Positions 45,102 to 57,730 of a DNA stretch of 64,000 nucleotides are shown here, piece by piece. The stretch is from Labia minor (lineage: Eukaryota > Arthropoda > Insecta > Dermaptera > Spongiphoridae), in NCBI GenBank assembly GCA_963082975.1, contig OY720344.1:78790053-78854052 (forward strand), written 5' to 3'. The notes under the pieces are model-generated. The model was not told where the DNA came from. It did no database searches and saw only the letters and a program-made list of their open reading frames with translations. The position numbers were made by a program, and so were the translations under genes. Each line of letters starts with the position of its first letter. Positions within the stretch are counted from its first letter, which is position 1.

Positions 45102-46851
45102 TTATTCTTTTTAGAGCAATTTTAATAAGATAAATTTATTTAATATAACAAGAGAAATAGAAAAGATGAAGTTATACGAAAATTTTTAAATTGAATAAAA
45201 TAAAAAAATATATTAATCTTCCAAAATTGATTTTATGCATTTATGTTAAGTAAATGCTATTATTGAATAATAATTATTATATTATATTTATAAATTAATA
45301 ATTTTTATTAATATGTGATTTTATAAATATATATATATATAAATGTATATTTTATAAATATATATATATATTGTCTTCATAAAAAAAGGTAATTCTATTG
45401 TTTTGTTTCCTTTCTATCAGGGACATATACAATGTATAAAAAAAAGATATTTTCTCTATACCATCTGAGGGGAAGAAACCCCTCCTCAATGTCGATACAA
45501 CTGACTAATAAGAATTCATCATTAATTTTAATGCTATGAAATATTTTTAAATACGTTCAAAATGAAAATCTATCCTAAAATCAATATTTATGTTTCAAAA
45601 TCCGTTGAAAAAAAATTAATCGGAACAATACAAAAGGAGTTAGTTACTAAAAGTAATTAATCGCTAATTAATTACAATTAATTAATTATAATTCAATTAT
45701 ATTTCTTCTATACCTTCTAGGGATCCCTTGAAATATCTATAAAAATTTTCAAAGGTCTATTTCAATAAAAAATCGATGAAAAATCGATTTCAATTTGTCA
45801 AAAGAGCGAACAGACAAACAGAGAGACAGACGCCAAGTGAAGTTAAGAAAAACGTTATAAAAATAGACTTTCCGACTTTAAATGTTTATTTACCGATTGT
45901 TTTTTTATGAATTGAAATTACAAAAATGGAAAATCAGTTTTATATCTGTAAATTATTTAATTTTTCTATCATAGCCTTATAATCATCATAAAATTATATA
46001 TTAATATTGTATTAAAATATAGTTTATATTTATATTTATAAAAATTCAAACTATATCATAATATTTGATAGAGATAAAATAATGATAGAAAGACTCATTC
46101 ATTTATATTCTGATGAAATCGTTAAGAAATTAAATTGATTTCATATATTCTTTTAGGTTGTTTCAAAAGATGATAACTCCTTAATTTTTAAAGTTGAATC
46201 AGAGTTAATAATATATATGTAAATATTTAAATTTATTCTAAATTTTATTTATATGCTGAATGATTGAAATTGAATGCAAAATAATCAAGTTAATGTAATT
46301 TGAATGGAAATGAGGAAGAATGTAGCTAGATGGTAAATGTCACCCAGTGCTACTTGTAAAGCCGGTTATCTACCTCTCAGGGGATGAATTGAAATTAATA
46401 ATTTACAATTTATATATCAAATTACATGTTTGATTTTCATTTTAATCTTGAATGTCTAAAAGTCAAAATGATTTTAATTATTTTAAAATTTTTATAAATT
46501 AATATTTTATTTTAGACATTCAAAAACTACAAAATGAATGAGTTTTGTCTATTCCCAAGTAAACAAATTTATATATTTAAAAAAATTTTAATTAAATTGT
46601 TTATAGAATATTTATTTTTAGATAGATAAACATCTTAGATGTGGCAAAAACCGGAAGTGTTAATTTACTCCCCTTATTTTGGCTTTAATAACGTTAATTT
46701 TTTTAAATTTAATTTTTGTTATTTATTATGATTATTCTTAATTTTCCATTTATTAAAATTTATGATATATCATTTACTTAGATTTGATTGTGATCTTAAT
46801 TTTTTTTTGTACCTGTTTATTTAGTTAATAACTTAAATATTCATATATATA
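45102..46851. other. AT-rich stretch with a repeat-like patch
   Basis: Around 45780-45845 a 'GAACAGACAAACAGAGAGAC' run after an AAATCGAT block resembles the CAGACAGA tracts inside other non-autonomous elements here. No gene is recognised. Confidence 0.4.
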
Positions 46852-47358
46852 ACAGGTGGGCTGAAAAGTTCTTAGGCTGACACACACATGGCGCCACTAG
46901 TATCAAATATATATTTTTTTTAGTTAGCCCTAACCTTCAAAAGACACGTGTATAAATTTGACAGCTGTTGCACAGATCCGAGTTATAGAATTTTTGGTGA
47001 AAGAACTTTTGTTAATTTGAAAAAAAGGAATTTCGTGTGTTGATAAAGCATTGCTTTTCAAATTGCTTCCGCATCCACCGTATTCTGCAGATCTGGCCCC
47101 CAGCGACTTTTTTTTGTTCTCAGGGCTTAAAAGGCTGCTCACTGGGCGGAAATTTTGCTCTGATGAAGAGTTGATCGCCGAAACTGAAGCTTATTTTGAG
47201 GCTAAAGACAAATCATACTATAAAAAAATGGTATCGAAAAATTATATGACTACTATAATTGCTGTATTGTCCTAGAAGGGAACTATATTTAATAATAAAA
47301 ACAAATTATATAAAAAAAAAATTTCTATGCTAGCTTACGAACTATTCAGCCCACCTGT
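46852..47358 (+). mobile_element. Internally deleted mariner, 507 bp, both TIRs
   Basis: Terminal repeats ACAGGTGGGCTGAAAAGTTC (left) and, read inward on the other strand, ACAGGTGGGCTGAATAGTTC (right) are each flanked by TA. Between them a start region 'EKKEFRVLIKHCF' is fused directly to the C-terminal part 'LLPHPPYSADLAPSDFFLFS' and 'GLKRLLTGRKFCSDEELIAE' then 'TEAYFEAKDKSYYKKM'. About two thirds of the transposase, with two catalytic residues, is gone. Ends are intact, so it could still move if a compatible transposase were supplied. Confidence 0.85.
47051..47275 (+). pseudogene. C-terminal mariner transposase frame
   Basis: A 74-codon open frame within the deleted mariner. 'SADLAPSDFFLF' carries the third catalytic Asp of a DD34D transposase. 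The last residues 'KNYMTTIIAVLS' differ from the family after a likely frameshift. It does not encode a working enzyme. Confidence 0.8.
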
Positions 47359-50310
47359 TATATATATATATATATATATACATATATACTATATAGGAAT
47401 ATATAGATATAAAAGTCGTTACAAAATTGTCAAAAATTGAATATATCTTAATTATGTCATAAAGCCATAAAAAATATATCGGATTTTTATTTTATTGAGA
47501 TATATATATATACGAATTAAATGGATTTAAGTATATCATCTTTTATTTTTCTCATTTTTTTTACTGAATAAATATTTTTGTCTTTCATATTTTATTATCT
47601 TTTTATGTTAATATTTTCTGAGATTTATTCAATATTAAATATTATTAATATTTCATTTACCTAAAATATTAAATTAGAAATGTATTAAATGTATGTATTT
47701 TTTTATTTAAAAATAACATATATATTATATTTATTGTCATTTTTATTTTGAAATTTGATTATAAGGAAGAAAATACGGTATATTTAAACAAAAGGAAAAT
47801 CTAATAGAATAAAATGGAGTTTAATTGATTTTTCCAAAAATTTTCACTGCATTAATGCTGTAGCTAATTTAATTGTTATTATTATCAAATAGTATTACTA
47901 TTAAATAATATGTTAGTACTAGTGTTCATTCATTACTAATATTTTACCATTTAATTGTCTAAATATGTATAATTACTATTAATTACAATCATAAGCCTGA
48001 AATTGTATTGTATCTTATATATATATACATATATATTCAATTTATAATTTGAATAATTATGTTGCATAAAACGTGTTAGTCCTAACTGTTCCCGAAAAAA
48101 GTTAATTCACAAATTAAACGAAATTTGAGCTGAAAATCTTTTGAATTTTCTTTTTTCCCTTAGTTAAAGTTATTTTAAAAAAATCAAAATCAAATTTATT
48201 TTTCCAATTAATATTAGTATTCTAACTTATATCTGCCTGGAAAAAAGTTAGGTCAAACATTTTTGAATTTTAAAAAATATTATTTGACCATCTCAAGAGA
48301 AGTTAAAAATAAATTTTTAAATCGTTCAAAAAATTTAGAAAAAAATATGTTAATCTCCTTTCGTTACATTCTTTCTTTGCATTTCTAAAGTGAAATTTTA
48401 ATTTGAAATCCAAATTTTTATAAATTTATTTTGTTTTTTTTTCTTTAATTATAGTTAATTAAAACAATTTATTAATATAATTACCCTATCTATCTGGAAA
48501 AATTTCAGATTAAAACATTTCGAAATTTAATTATATTATATTATATTATATTATATCTAATAATTCTCATTATATGTCATATACTGAAGAATCTAATTAA
48601 ATTGTTTTAAAAATCTCACTTTATAATTGGGTGTATATTTAATACTGGAATTATATTTTATTGATTTCAAAAGAAATCAAAAATATATTTTTTAATGGCT
48701 TAAAGAATTAAAAAAAAGATTATCTTATTTTTTCTCTCTTTTTCAATCATCAATCAAAAGAAATAGGTTTTAAAAATTTTCAGAATAATTAATTATAATC
48801 TCTTAAGCCTTTCTTATAAATCTTTAAAATGTATCCTTTAATACCAACCTGCTTGATTCATTTCCAACCCTCTTCAATCAAATTTTAAATACTGACAGAT
48901 ATTATCCCCAATCCCTTACCCCATCTCTTCTTCCTCGTTTGTTAAATAGAGCAGAATGGTTTCGTTCTTTGTGAGTTGGGGAAGATCGAAGTCAGTTGCC
49001 TATGAAACAGAACGGTTGCAAGGCACAACGGATTTTACATTTTCTAACTTCTCTTGGTTAAGTAGTTGGCAAAGCGTTTATTCCCAGGTGGGGCCTGAAA
49101 ATGCGTTTCATCCCTTTTTCACTCAAGAGAAAATTTAAGACCTTTAACGCTGTGTCGACCAGTCCCTGGCGAATATCCGATCAAGAAAATAAATTAATAC
49201 ACTTGTTTTTCTATATATACCTCATTTATATATATATATATATATATATACATATATATTATGAGAAATTATTTCCAGATTATTTTCACGTTTAATTATG
49301 AGATTTCTAAACTAACAATATTTAAATATAATAATTTATTTATTTATTCAAGTCTAGTCCGGGGAGATTCCTTTACAGTCACTTTATTTATTTATATATT
49401 TACTTATTATCTATCGAATAAAATAATAGAAGGCCGATACAATATTTAGGTGGAATTAATGGGTAGAGATATCGATACCGCGTTTAATATTAAAATAATA
49501 ATTCTTTGGAAAACAACGCAAATTAATAATGATTTAAAAACATTTATTTTCTTTAATTAATATTATATTTAAATAAAAAAACTAAGAAACAAAATACAAG
49601 TGGAATGTGAAAAAGGATAATAACTAAATTTGATATTAAGGGTAAAATTTCCCTGAAACGGTTTATATCATAAGCAATAAAATCCAAAATCTGTTTAAGT
49701 TCAAAATTTTTCTTGTTAAATGTTTATTTATTTTTTATTAATTCTAGGTCACTATTTTTACTCTTTATGACTTCATTTGCCTTCAAATAAAAATAATGAG
49801 ATCGCTCATACTACATATATATATTCTATATAGGTATATACGAGTATGTATATATTTAATAAGATTTGTTCTATCTTTTTGGGTAACTTAGTGGTCTTTA
49901 TAAATATTTGATTTAACTTTATTTCAATTCTTTATCTATTATTAAATTAGTACAAGTATATGATTCGTTATGACATTTCAAGGAGATGCGGAAATAACAT
50001 CTGTGGCACGTGGTGGAAAGGAACATGACACATGACAAGTCTCTCTAGGAAAGTTCGATTCGACTATATATGTTCGACTTATCGGGTGGACGAATTGAGT
50101 AAATCGTCCTATTTTAAAATATTTAATAATAAATCATCTCTAAATATCTTATCTTATTATACTAGCAAAAATTGTATATTTATATATTTGTATATATATT
50201 TTTATGTATAAATATACCTTTGTATATATATACCTATGAATATTTGTGAGATAATAAACCGCTCTAAAGATTATTTTGAAATTCACACCATAGATAATAT
50301 TTATAAAGAT
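47359..50310. other. AT-rich stretch; one GC-richer unique patch
   Basis: A patch at 48900-49190 has near-balanced composition and a 60-codon plus-strand frame ('MVSFFVSWGRSKSVAYETER...') without a motif. TATTATAT repeats occur at 48532-48557, and TA repeats at 47360-47385 and 49228-49256. No gene is called. Confidence 0.45.
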
Positions 50311-50400
50311 AAATCGATCTGTATTGGTTTCAGTGTCGGGAAAAATCATCTTCATTAGTTTTTTCTTAATTCATATAATTTTGTCATATAATTATATTTA
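50311..50400 (+). repeat. Fragment of the ACCGACCGACG repeat interior
   Basis: 'GGGAAAAATCATCTTCATTA' and 'GTTTTTTCTTAATT' match the segment just before the TGACGTCA pair in the complete arms. The pair itself is eroded here (TTTTGTCATATAA). Confidence 0.6.
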
Positions 50401-53336
50401 AAATATTTTAAAATTGTTTTATTTAATTTCGAAATAAAATTAAAAATATTTATTTTAATAATATTTAGAATCAAATTACGAAATATATTTATTTATTAAT
50501 CTCTTACCAAAAAAATTTATTTTATTTGCAAACATTGTAAGACAAATGATATTTTTGTTTCTCTATCTTGAAAACATATTATACATATTTATGATATTTT
50601 AAAAACAATTTTTCTTTAATTTGTATTCATTTAAAATCATAATTAAAGAATATCTTATTCAAAATAAATTATTGAATAAATATGATCGAATAATATTAAA
50701 TAGAAATAGAAAAGCATAAATAAATATTTTTTTAATTCTTGTTCCTTTAAAATATTTGAAATTTTTTCATTTATTTTTTTAATTATTAGTTAAAATTTAT
50801 TTTATTAATTAATTATTATACTTTTTAATTATTTATTTTTCTCTAGAATATTTGAAATTTTTTAATCTGTTTTGTCGTTTAATTTTTTGTTAATTCATAT
50901 AAATTTTTATTAATTAATTTTATTATTTATTATTATTGAGGACCCCTCCATTCTTTTAATCAGATTGATACAATGATATAACATTTAATAATTGTAATAA
51001 ATAATTAAAGAATTGTATATCAATATTTTTAAAAGGGTCGAGCGATATGGTTCTCTCAAAAGCTTTAGGTTTTTTCTTAAATAAAATATTTATTTTCTTT
51101 TTAAATTTAATTATAGATAGGATGTTAGCTTATTAGTTATAGTTCTGTTCCGGCAATGGATTGAACCTCATATAGTTAGTTCACTTAGATTTAATATTTA
51201 ATTTGGCGAAATATTTTCATTTTTTAATTCAATTATTTGACTAAATATAATTTGTTTTCATATTTGTTTTTTTGTTATATATCATGTGAAAAATACTAAT
51301 CCAAACTTTGTTTATTTAATGGAAATTTACCTACGAGTGTGTACGGTGATGAAAGATTAAAAAAAAATATTTTCATCTAATCATAGATAGTATTTCGTAT
51401 TGAATGAAATTCATTCTGTTTTAAAATATAATCATATTATTTTTTTCATGCTGGCAAAAAATGTTTTATTTTGTCTGTAAAATGTTTAAACAATTTTTCA
51501 TTCAATTGCGTTAATAATTAAAAAAATTTTCTCTTTTATTTTAATAATAAAGTTTACAAATTATTGGTTAGAGTGAAATGGTGAAAGGCATAAATGATAA
51601 TATTATTTTTTTCAAAATTAGATTATTATTTTTAATTGAATTTCATTGAAAAATTCATACAAATGTGAATAAAGGCCCAGGGAAAGGGATCGACACTCAT
51701 CTGTCTCTTTTTTTTAACTCACCATTTATTTTATTTCATTTTTTTTAATAGTTTGCATGTTTTTTTGATGTTTAATCTGATTAGTGGAATTTTTTTAACT
51801 CTCTATAACGTTAAATTTTATTTTCTTCTTCATCTACGATTAAATCCTTCTTTTTTTTCCTCTTTCCTTTATTTTAACTTTTATCGTTTACAATAAAAAA
51901 AGTAAAAAAATAAAATTGAAAGGGAGAAGAGTATTCATGGAAGTTTATTTTAAAAGTGAGATGACATTTTCTCCTCTCTCTCTCATTCGCAATTTCACTA
52001 AAAAAAAAAAAAAAAAAAAAAAAACTTAGCATCCCCTCTTAAAAATAACTTTGTATCCCCTCCCTGTTGAATTTATTCTTAACTAAATGGATTGAAAAAA
52101 TATACATTTAATATAAATCATTCATGGTAAAAAAAAGAAACATACCATTCACAAATAAACTAACTCATGTTGATTTTCTCTTCACATGCAGTTTATACAA
52201 TTCCCAAACAAAATTGTCTTCCAACACGCAAAAGCATGTACGAATAGATTATCAATAGGCTACTATATAAATTGTAATTACTTTTTCTATATTTTTTCTG
52301 TTTTATTTTTTAATATTAAAATTGACCAAATATAGGTATTTTAATTTTTAATCACATTGAATATATTTTTTTTTTGTCTTTTTACCATTTTTACTTTAGA
52401 TTTCCTGTATATGAATATATTAATGTATTATTTAATTAATATATATAATAAAATTAATAAATAATACTTAATTATTATTTTATAAATATAATTTTATAAA
52501 ATAATCTCTCTCATTTTTTTTAAATTATATATTTTATTAAAATGATATTTAAAAAACATAAATTCTTTTTTCTAGAGAAATATATAATAAACATGGTTGG
52601 ATTTATAAATTAATTAAAATGATAATTTTTAAATGATTTGATTGATTATTAGAAATTTATATAAATAATAATTGATATTATAAAGATAGCATGGCATGAA
52701 ATTTTCTACTGATTAGCTTTAAAAAATTTAAACTATTTGTTATTTTATTTTGATATTTAATTAATATCCATTTAAAAATATAAATAATTTACTTTATAAA
52801 TATTTTTATAAATAAATATAAAATCAATATAGAACCTATAAAACGTTTATATATGCAAATTGAAAATAAAAATAAAAAAGTTATTTTCTTTTATTTGTAT
52901 TTCTATTGATATAATTTTATGATTTTATACATTTATATATTTATTATATATCATATTGAAATATAACACATTTAAAAAAACGAATAAAATCATATCAATA
53001 ACAGCACATATAAGTATTCATTTATATTTTTATTATTTATTTTTATACATATATCGAAAATAAACTATGATACTTATACTTTTATCCTGTTTCAATTTTT
53101 TTTTCTGATTTAATAATGTACATGGGTATTAATTTAGGCATTTTAATTTAATCTATGGCATAAATAAATTTTCTGATTTCTCTGGAAAGTATAGTAGCTC
53201 AATCTTCAGGAAATAGAGAACCTTTTATCGAAGACTCCTAAATTTATTCCTCCAGAAACAGAAATTACTTTTGAAGATATTCAATTGACAATGAGTTTTA
53301 TTAAAAGCAATGCGCCTAAACCTTTAAACAAATTAG
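50401..53336. other. AT-rich stretch, no gene recognised
   Basis: Includes a 24-base A run at 52001-52024, a C/T-rich piece at 51665-51720, and a good-looking acceptor (TTCTCTTCACATGCAG at 52177-52192) followed by 48 open codons with no motif. Nothing here could be tied to the exon at 54189. Confidence 0.45.
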
Positions 53337-53545
53337 CTGGAGTGTCTCCACTCGACTATCTCGCAATTTGAATTGGATTAAATAACATAATATATTATAT
53401 TTAAATTAAATTAAATTAATTAAATTATAAATTAAAATTAATAAATAATATTTCTTGATCCAGCGCATGTTTGGCTCTTTTTGATGGCACCATGTCACGT
53501 GTTGGCCTGTGAGATTTGTAGTGTTAAAAAATTAATTCTGGTACT
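53337..53545 (+). repeat. Dispersed repeat 'CTGGAGTGTCTCC', copy 3
   Basis: The most complete plus-strand copy: CTGGAGTGTCTCCACTCGAC, an AT-rich middle, 'GCGCATGTTTGGCTC', 'CACCATGTCACGTGTTGG', and an ATTCTGGTACT end. Compare 919-1116 and 19837-19939. Confidence 0.75.
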
Positions 53546-54180
53546 AGCGTAGTAGGCACCTCGAGCAAAACAAGAAATGTTAACAAATTCCCGATATGAA
53601 CTAAATATAAAGAAGAATTAAAATAAATTATAAGAAATTATATAAAAAATATTAATAAAACCAATCCTTGGTGCATTTTATTCTATTTCATTATTTTAAA
53701 CCCATTTTAGGTAGATGGTCAATTACTGGATCTAATATGGTCTACAATTGTAATTTTAGATTTTTAGATAGACAACTACTAGAACAATAATACGTTTAGA
53801 AAAAAAATTAAAAAAATTTTTTTTAGATATTAACCTAATATTAGTGTTATAGTGATAATTAAAAATAATTATACAATATGTTAGCACTTGTTTTGTTGTT
53901 ATTCTTACTCTTATTACAGAATAATGTTTTTTATGAAAATTTCTCTTAAGGCGGTCCGCTACTGGTACGTTTACTTTATATATATAAAATATATATATAT
54001 TTAATTTAATATTTCTTCTTATCAAGGTGATAAAATATACACAATAGTTTTTTTAATTTTTTAATTTGGTTTATAAAAATGGTTGTTGTTCTTTGTTAAT
54101 GTTTAATTTGGTTATTTTTAATTTTGTTTATTTTTTTATATCATAATTAATATTAATAATTTGTTGTTTCTATGTGTGTG
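53546..54180. other. AT-rich DNA upstream of the GC-rich exon
   Basis: An 89-codon minus-strand frame at 53756-54025 is Ile/Tyr/Lys-rich without a motif. If the exon at 54189 is internal, this is intron; if it is the first coding exon, it may be an intron in the 5' UTR. Confidence 0.4.
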
Positions 54181-54188
54181 TGTTGCAG
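54165..54188 (+). promoter_or_regulatory. Splice acceptor with T/GT-rich tract
   Basis: TTTCTATGTGTGTGTGTTGCAG is a pyrimidine-weighted tract ending in CAG directly before the base-composition change at 54189. It supports the exon call. Confidence 0.65.
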
Positions 54189-54191
54189 AGG

Positions 54192-54218
54192 ATGGGGCAT
54201 GGAGCCGGGTCCGCCTAG
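54192..54218 (+). CDS. Short upstream ORF overlapping the proposed start
   Basis: ATG at 54192 opens an 8-codon frame that ends in TAG at 54216-54218, overlapping the proposed start at 54199 in another frame. If the exon is 5'-most, initiation at 54192 would compete with the main start; if translation enters from an upstream exon it is irrelevant. Confidence 0.35.
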   Translation: MGHGAGSA

Positions 54219-54312
54219 CGGGGGCGGGGACGGCGCTTCCAAAGCGGAGCCTCTCGCATGGGACCAGGTGCTACTCGTCGCTGCCCTTGTACTTCTCATC
54301 GCCGTGACAGTG
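54199..54312 (+). CDS. GC-rich exon, possible class A GPCR N-terminus
   Basis: The frame gives 38 residues: a Gly/Pro/Ser-rich leader ('MEPGPPSGGGDGASKAEPLA', residues 1-20), then WDQ, then a hydrophobic run 'VLLVAALVLLIAVTV' (24-38) broken by a plausible donor GTGGTCAGT at 54310-54318. A Trp-Asp just before a Leu/Val/Ala helix that ends '..AVTV' is the layout of TM1 in amine-type class A GPCRs, where VxGN would come next in the following exon. The ATG has purine at -3 and G at +4, but the frame stays open back to the acceptor, so it could be an internal exon. I count 76 of 114 bases as G or C, far above the surroundings. Without splicing it ends after six more codons (VSCHIS, stop 54331). 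Other single-pass membrane proteins are possible. Confidence 0.55.
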
Positions 54313-54318
54313 GTCAGT
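54313..54318 (+). promoter_or_regulatory. Proposed splice donor GTCAGT
   Basis: GTG followed by GTCAGT differs from GTRAGT at one position. High G+C ends here and A/T-rich DNA resumes within ~20 bases. Confidence 0.5.
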
Positions 54319-54333
54319 TGTCATATATCATAA

Positions 54334-55558
54334 CATTGCCACGCTAACCAAGCTCTTTATTTAATAAAACCCAATTTGTTATTTAAATTTTATATTATCA
54401 AATTGATTAATTACTCTAAATGTTCTTAATTGATGGTTAGTAAAAATGTTAGTAATAATAGTATAATTTTGGATAAATAACAAAATACTATGTAAAAATA
54501 TTTTGCAACAGACCATATTAAATTGACTGGCTATTATCGTATAATTACTATCTTAAAAGTAAATTATATAGATAATTAAATTATGGTCATCAAAATTGTA
54601 ATTTATATATAATATTTTTAATATAATTAATAATTTAATAATAATAATAATAACATTTTAATCAACGCAATCAACGTGAAAATATCTTAATTAACTAGTG
54701 CTCATGCAACTAATTAATTTAAAAAAGAGCTTTGATTTTTAATGTTTGACTGTATCCCAGTGAGGTTGCTTGTATACATACATCCTGGAAGATTTCATAA
54801 AAAAAATGAGAATGAAAAAAATAAATCATAAAGGGAAGGAAGGAAATAAGATTGAGAGAAAAATGGCCTTTGCTATAAGTTTAACCTTTTAAACAAATGA
54901 AATATGCCATTCAATTTTTTAATCTAAATAAAATTCCATATTTCTAGAGAAACTTCTCCAAAATTATAATTAATCATTTAATTTGAGTTATTATACCTGC
55001 AAAAATTTTATATTTGCTGAACCTGAAAATGGGTTTTATAGATTTCTTTAGAATTAAGAGATTTTTAAACATAAAATCATTCTCATTTTTGGATAAATTC
55101 ATTTTGTTTTCAATTGTTTTTTTATTTTTAAAGTAATTAAGCAACAGATCTTTGTACCAAGTTCTTGGGATATATGTTAAACTTAATTCAAATGAAATTT
55201 TGTAATGAATTTTTGTAATAAATATTAATTTTTATAGAATAATCATATTTCACACAAACAGCTAAATTTTTTAAATTTTTAAATCTTTGAATTTAACTAT
55301 TGTCCTGGTCTTTAATTCCTATAATTTAATTAATGTCTATAATAATGTGTATTAAAATTAAATAAAATATAATTCTTCTTAACATTTTAACCCCTAAACT
55401 AAGAGAATACTAACATAGTCTTAAGATTCCCATTTCATTCTAACTAACCTTCTACTTCCTTCTTATTATTGGAATTATCTTAGAAAATTTAATGAAATCT
55501 TCATTTTTAAATCTCCCCTATGGCATCATCTATTTAAGATAAAAAATATTGAACTTTA
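54334..55558. other. AT-rich DNA, probably intron
   Basis: No frame, repeat or exon-like segment recognised. Confidence 0.45.
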
Positions 55559-56105
55559 GATAATTATTTACAAAACAAGAATCTCCAGGGATTTTGATTA
55601 AACTTTACCTGTGGATTCCTTGTTTAATTTCACAGAAACTTTTCTTATAAAATTTTTCCCGGTCTCTTCTAGTTTACGAGATAAAAATTATTAAAATTTG
55701 AATATAATTACCCCATTAGCATTCAGTTTGACAGCCATATTAATAATTGTTTTTAGCATTTAGTCTCAAGAATTATTCACTTATTCACTAATTTTCGGTT
55801 TTTTTTACTTCGTTTTGGGCATAGAAAAATTATTTAATTAATTAATTTTTTAATTTTCATATATTCAAAGCGAACTTGGAAAAATCACGACAATTAGTGT
55901 AGCCCTCTACTGGCTAAATGAGTAAAACATGGTGGCTAAATAGAATGTAAATGGATGTATATGCAAATTTTAATAATTTTTATCTAGTAAACTAGAAGAA
56001 ACCGGGGAAAATTTTATAAGAAAAGTTTCTTTGGAATGAAACAAGGAATTCACAGGTAAAGTTTCATCTAAATCCCTGGAGATTCTTGTTTTGTAAATAA
56101 TTACC
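55559..56105. mobile_element. hAT-like MITE with ~150-bp terminal inverted repeats
   Basis: The arms (55559-55710 and about 55955-56105) pair from GATAATTATTTACAAAACAA and its partner GGTAATTATTTACAAAACAA inward through 'TCTCCAGGGATTT' and 'TTTCTTATAAAATTTT'. Flanks GAACTTTA (55551-55558) and GAACTTTT (56106-56113) form an 8-bp target duplication with one mismatch, pointing to hAT. It has no frame. A diverged single arm lies at 29385-29530. It lies downstream of the GC-rich exon, so probably in its intron. Confidence 0.8.
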
Positions 56106-56113
56106 GAACTTTT

Positions 56114-57439
56114 ATATTTTCAATAGTACTAAATTCTTAATTAAAGACATTGACTAAGTATTGGTCGGTCATGGAACACTTATGGGAAAATGTAAAACAA
56201 GTATAGTCACATACTAACATTAGTACAAATCTCTAAGATTCTGTTGTTGCACAATAATAAAGATTAGATTTATTTGAAGAATTTGAAGAATGTATACCAG
56301 TGATTAGACCAAGAAGGAGTGTTATTATAGTAGATTGTAAGTTAGATTTTTAATATGTTTTGTTTGATACTTTTTTATAATCTATTTTCTATTTATGGTT
56401 GCAAAATTTTGTCTAAATAAAAATAATTTTCTTCTTTCCTAATTAACTTTTATTTATTAAATACCTATATTAAGAGTTCTAAGAGTATATGCACTTTTTA
56501 AATCGTATATCTTAATATTTAATTACCAGGGTTTGCTGTGCAAGCAATTACAAATTTTTTAACCCAATAAAGTAAAATTTTCATTAAAATATAATAGTTT
56601 AAATAATTTTAAATGCCACTCGATATCACACAGGTTAAGTAATTAAATTGTTACATAATGGCATCGGTATTAAATTTATTCTGTATTAACATGTATACAG
56701 TACCTTGATATTATCTTTCTAAAATCTTTTCTCTTTTTTTCATCTATCGATCTGATCTCAACTAAATATTACACTGTTCAAATAATAAATGTTTATATAA
56801 GAAGAATATGTTCTTCTAATATAATTCTTATCTTAAACACATTTCAATCTTCTTTTTCCATGTCTTATTGTAGAATCCCTTAAAGAATAAAGTTTCTTAT
56901 CTTAAATGCCATCGCGCTTGGAGATTCACATAGAATGCAATTCCGGACTTATTAGTTCAAATGTCTCTCTGGATTTATTTTCCCTCTTAGGACTAGAATA
57001 CTTACTTATATTTCATGCTTTTTCAAAGAGAATATTCTTTTATTTTTTATTTATTTTTTTTTGTTTGTTTACTCATTTTTTAATATAATATAAGAAAACT
57101 TTCCCTCCAATTTATAGAGTACATTTCTATGTACAACTCTGCATTTAAACCATGTGAGGGGAAGTTGAATTAACGATAATATTCGCTATGTGTTTAGCTT
57201 TATCAGTCGAATTAGAAGTAACATTAATTAAAATAGCATATAACAATGCAAATAGTGTATAAATTAGGTAGACAAAACATAAAGGTATTTAATTATGTTA
57301 TCTAGTTTATTATTTATGTTATTCAATATAAATTATTTTTATATTAAGATAAATTTACCTATGTTATATATATATAATAATCTTTTTTAAAATATACATA
57401 AACATAATAATATTGTATTATTTAATTTGGAGGAATATT
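56114..57439. other. AT-rich stretch, no gene recognised
   Basis: A 60-codon frame at 56906-57088 ends in a Phe-rich run and is not supported by motifs. Confidence 0.45.
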
Positions 57440-57730
57440 TGGACAAATTTTATATTATCTCTATCTAACTATTTATCTCTGTGGCTGTACCGAACTCGAA
57501 AGTTCTTGGCCGCAGCAACTATACATTCCTACAATTACTCCTATCCTGAGGTACACCCATCTAACTCCTATTTTCTCCCATCTCTCTCACGTCCCTTCTT
57601 ACATTATCCACCCACCTCAACCTTAGTCTTCTTCCCAATCGGTCTCCCCACAAATATATTTTATCTATATATCAACACCAATTCTTGAAACCCACCCATT
57701 GAAACATTCTTGATTTTATTATTCTAATTA
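57440..57730 (-). pseudogene. Free 3' fragment of the captured LINE type
   Basis: 'GAACTCGAAAGTTCTTGGCC', 'TTACTCCTATCCTGAG' and 'AATCGGTCTCCCCACAAATA' match, on the minus strand, the 3' part of the LINE fragment in the Helitrons (compare 34725-34890). No Helitron hairpin or CTAG accompanies it, so it appears to be an independent copy of that LINE. Confidence 0.6.

Noticed and set aside
52001-52024. 24-base A run considered as a poly(A) tail of a retroposed gene
   Set aside because: No coding or transcript-like sequence precedes it and no target duplication was found; homopolymer runs are common here.
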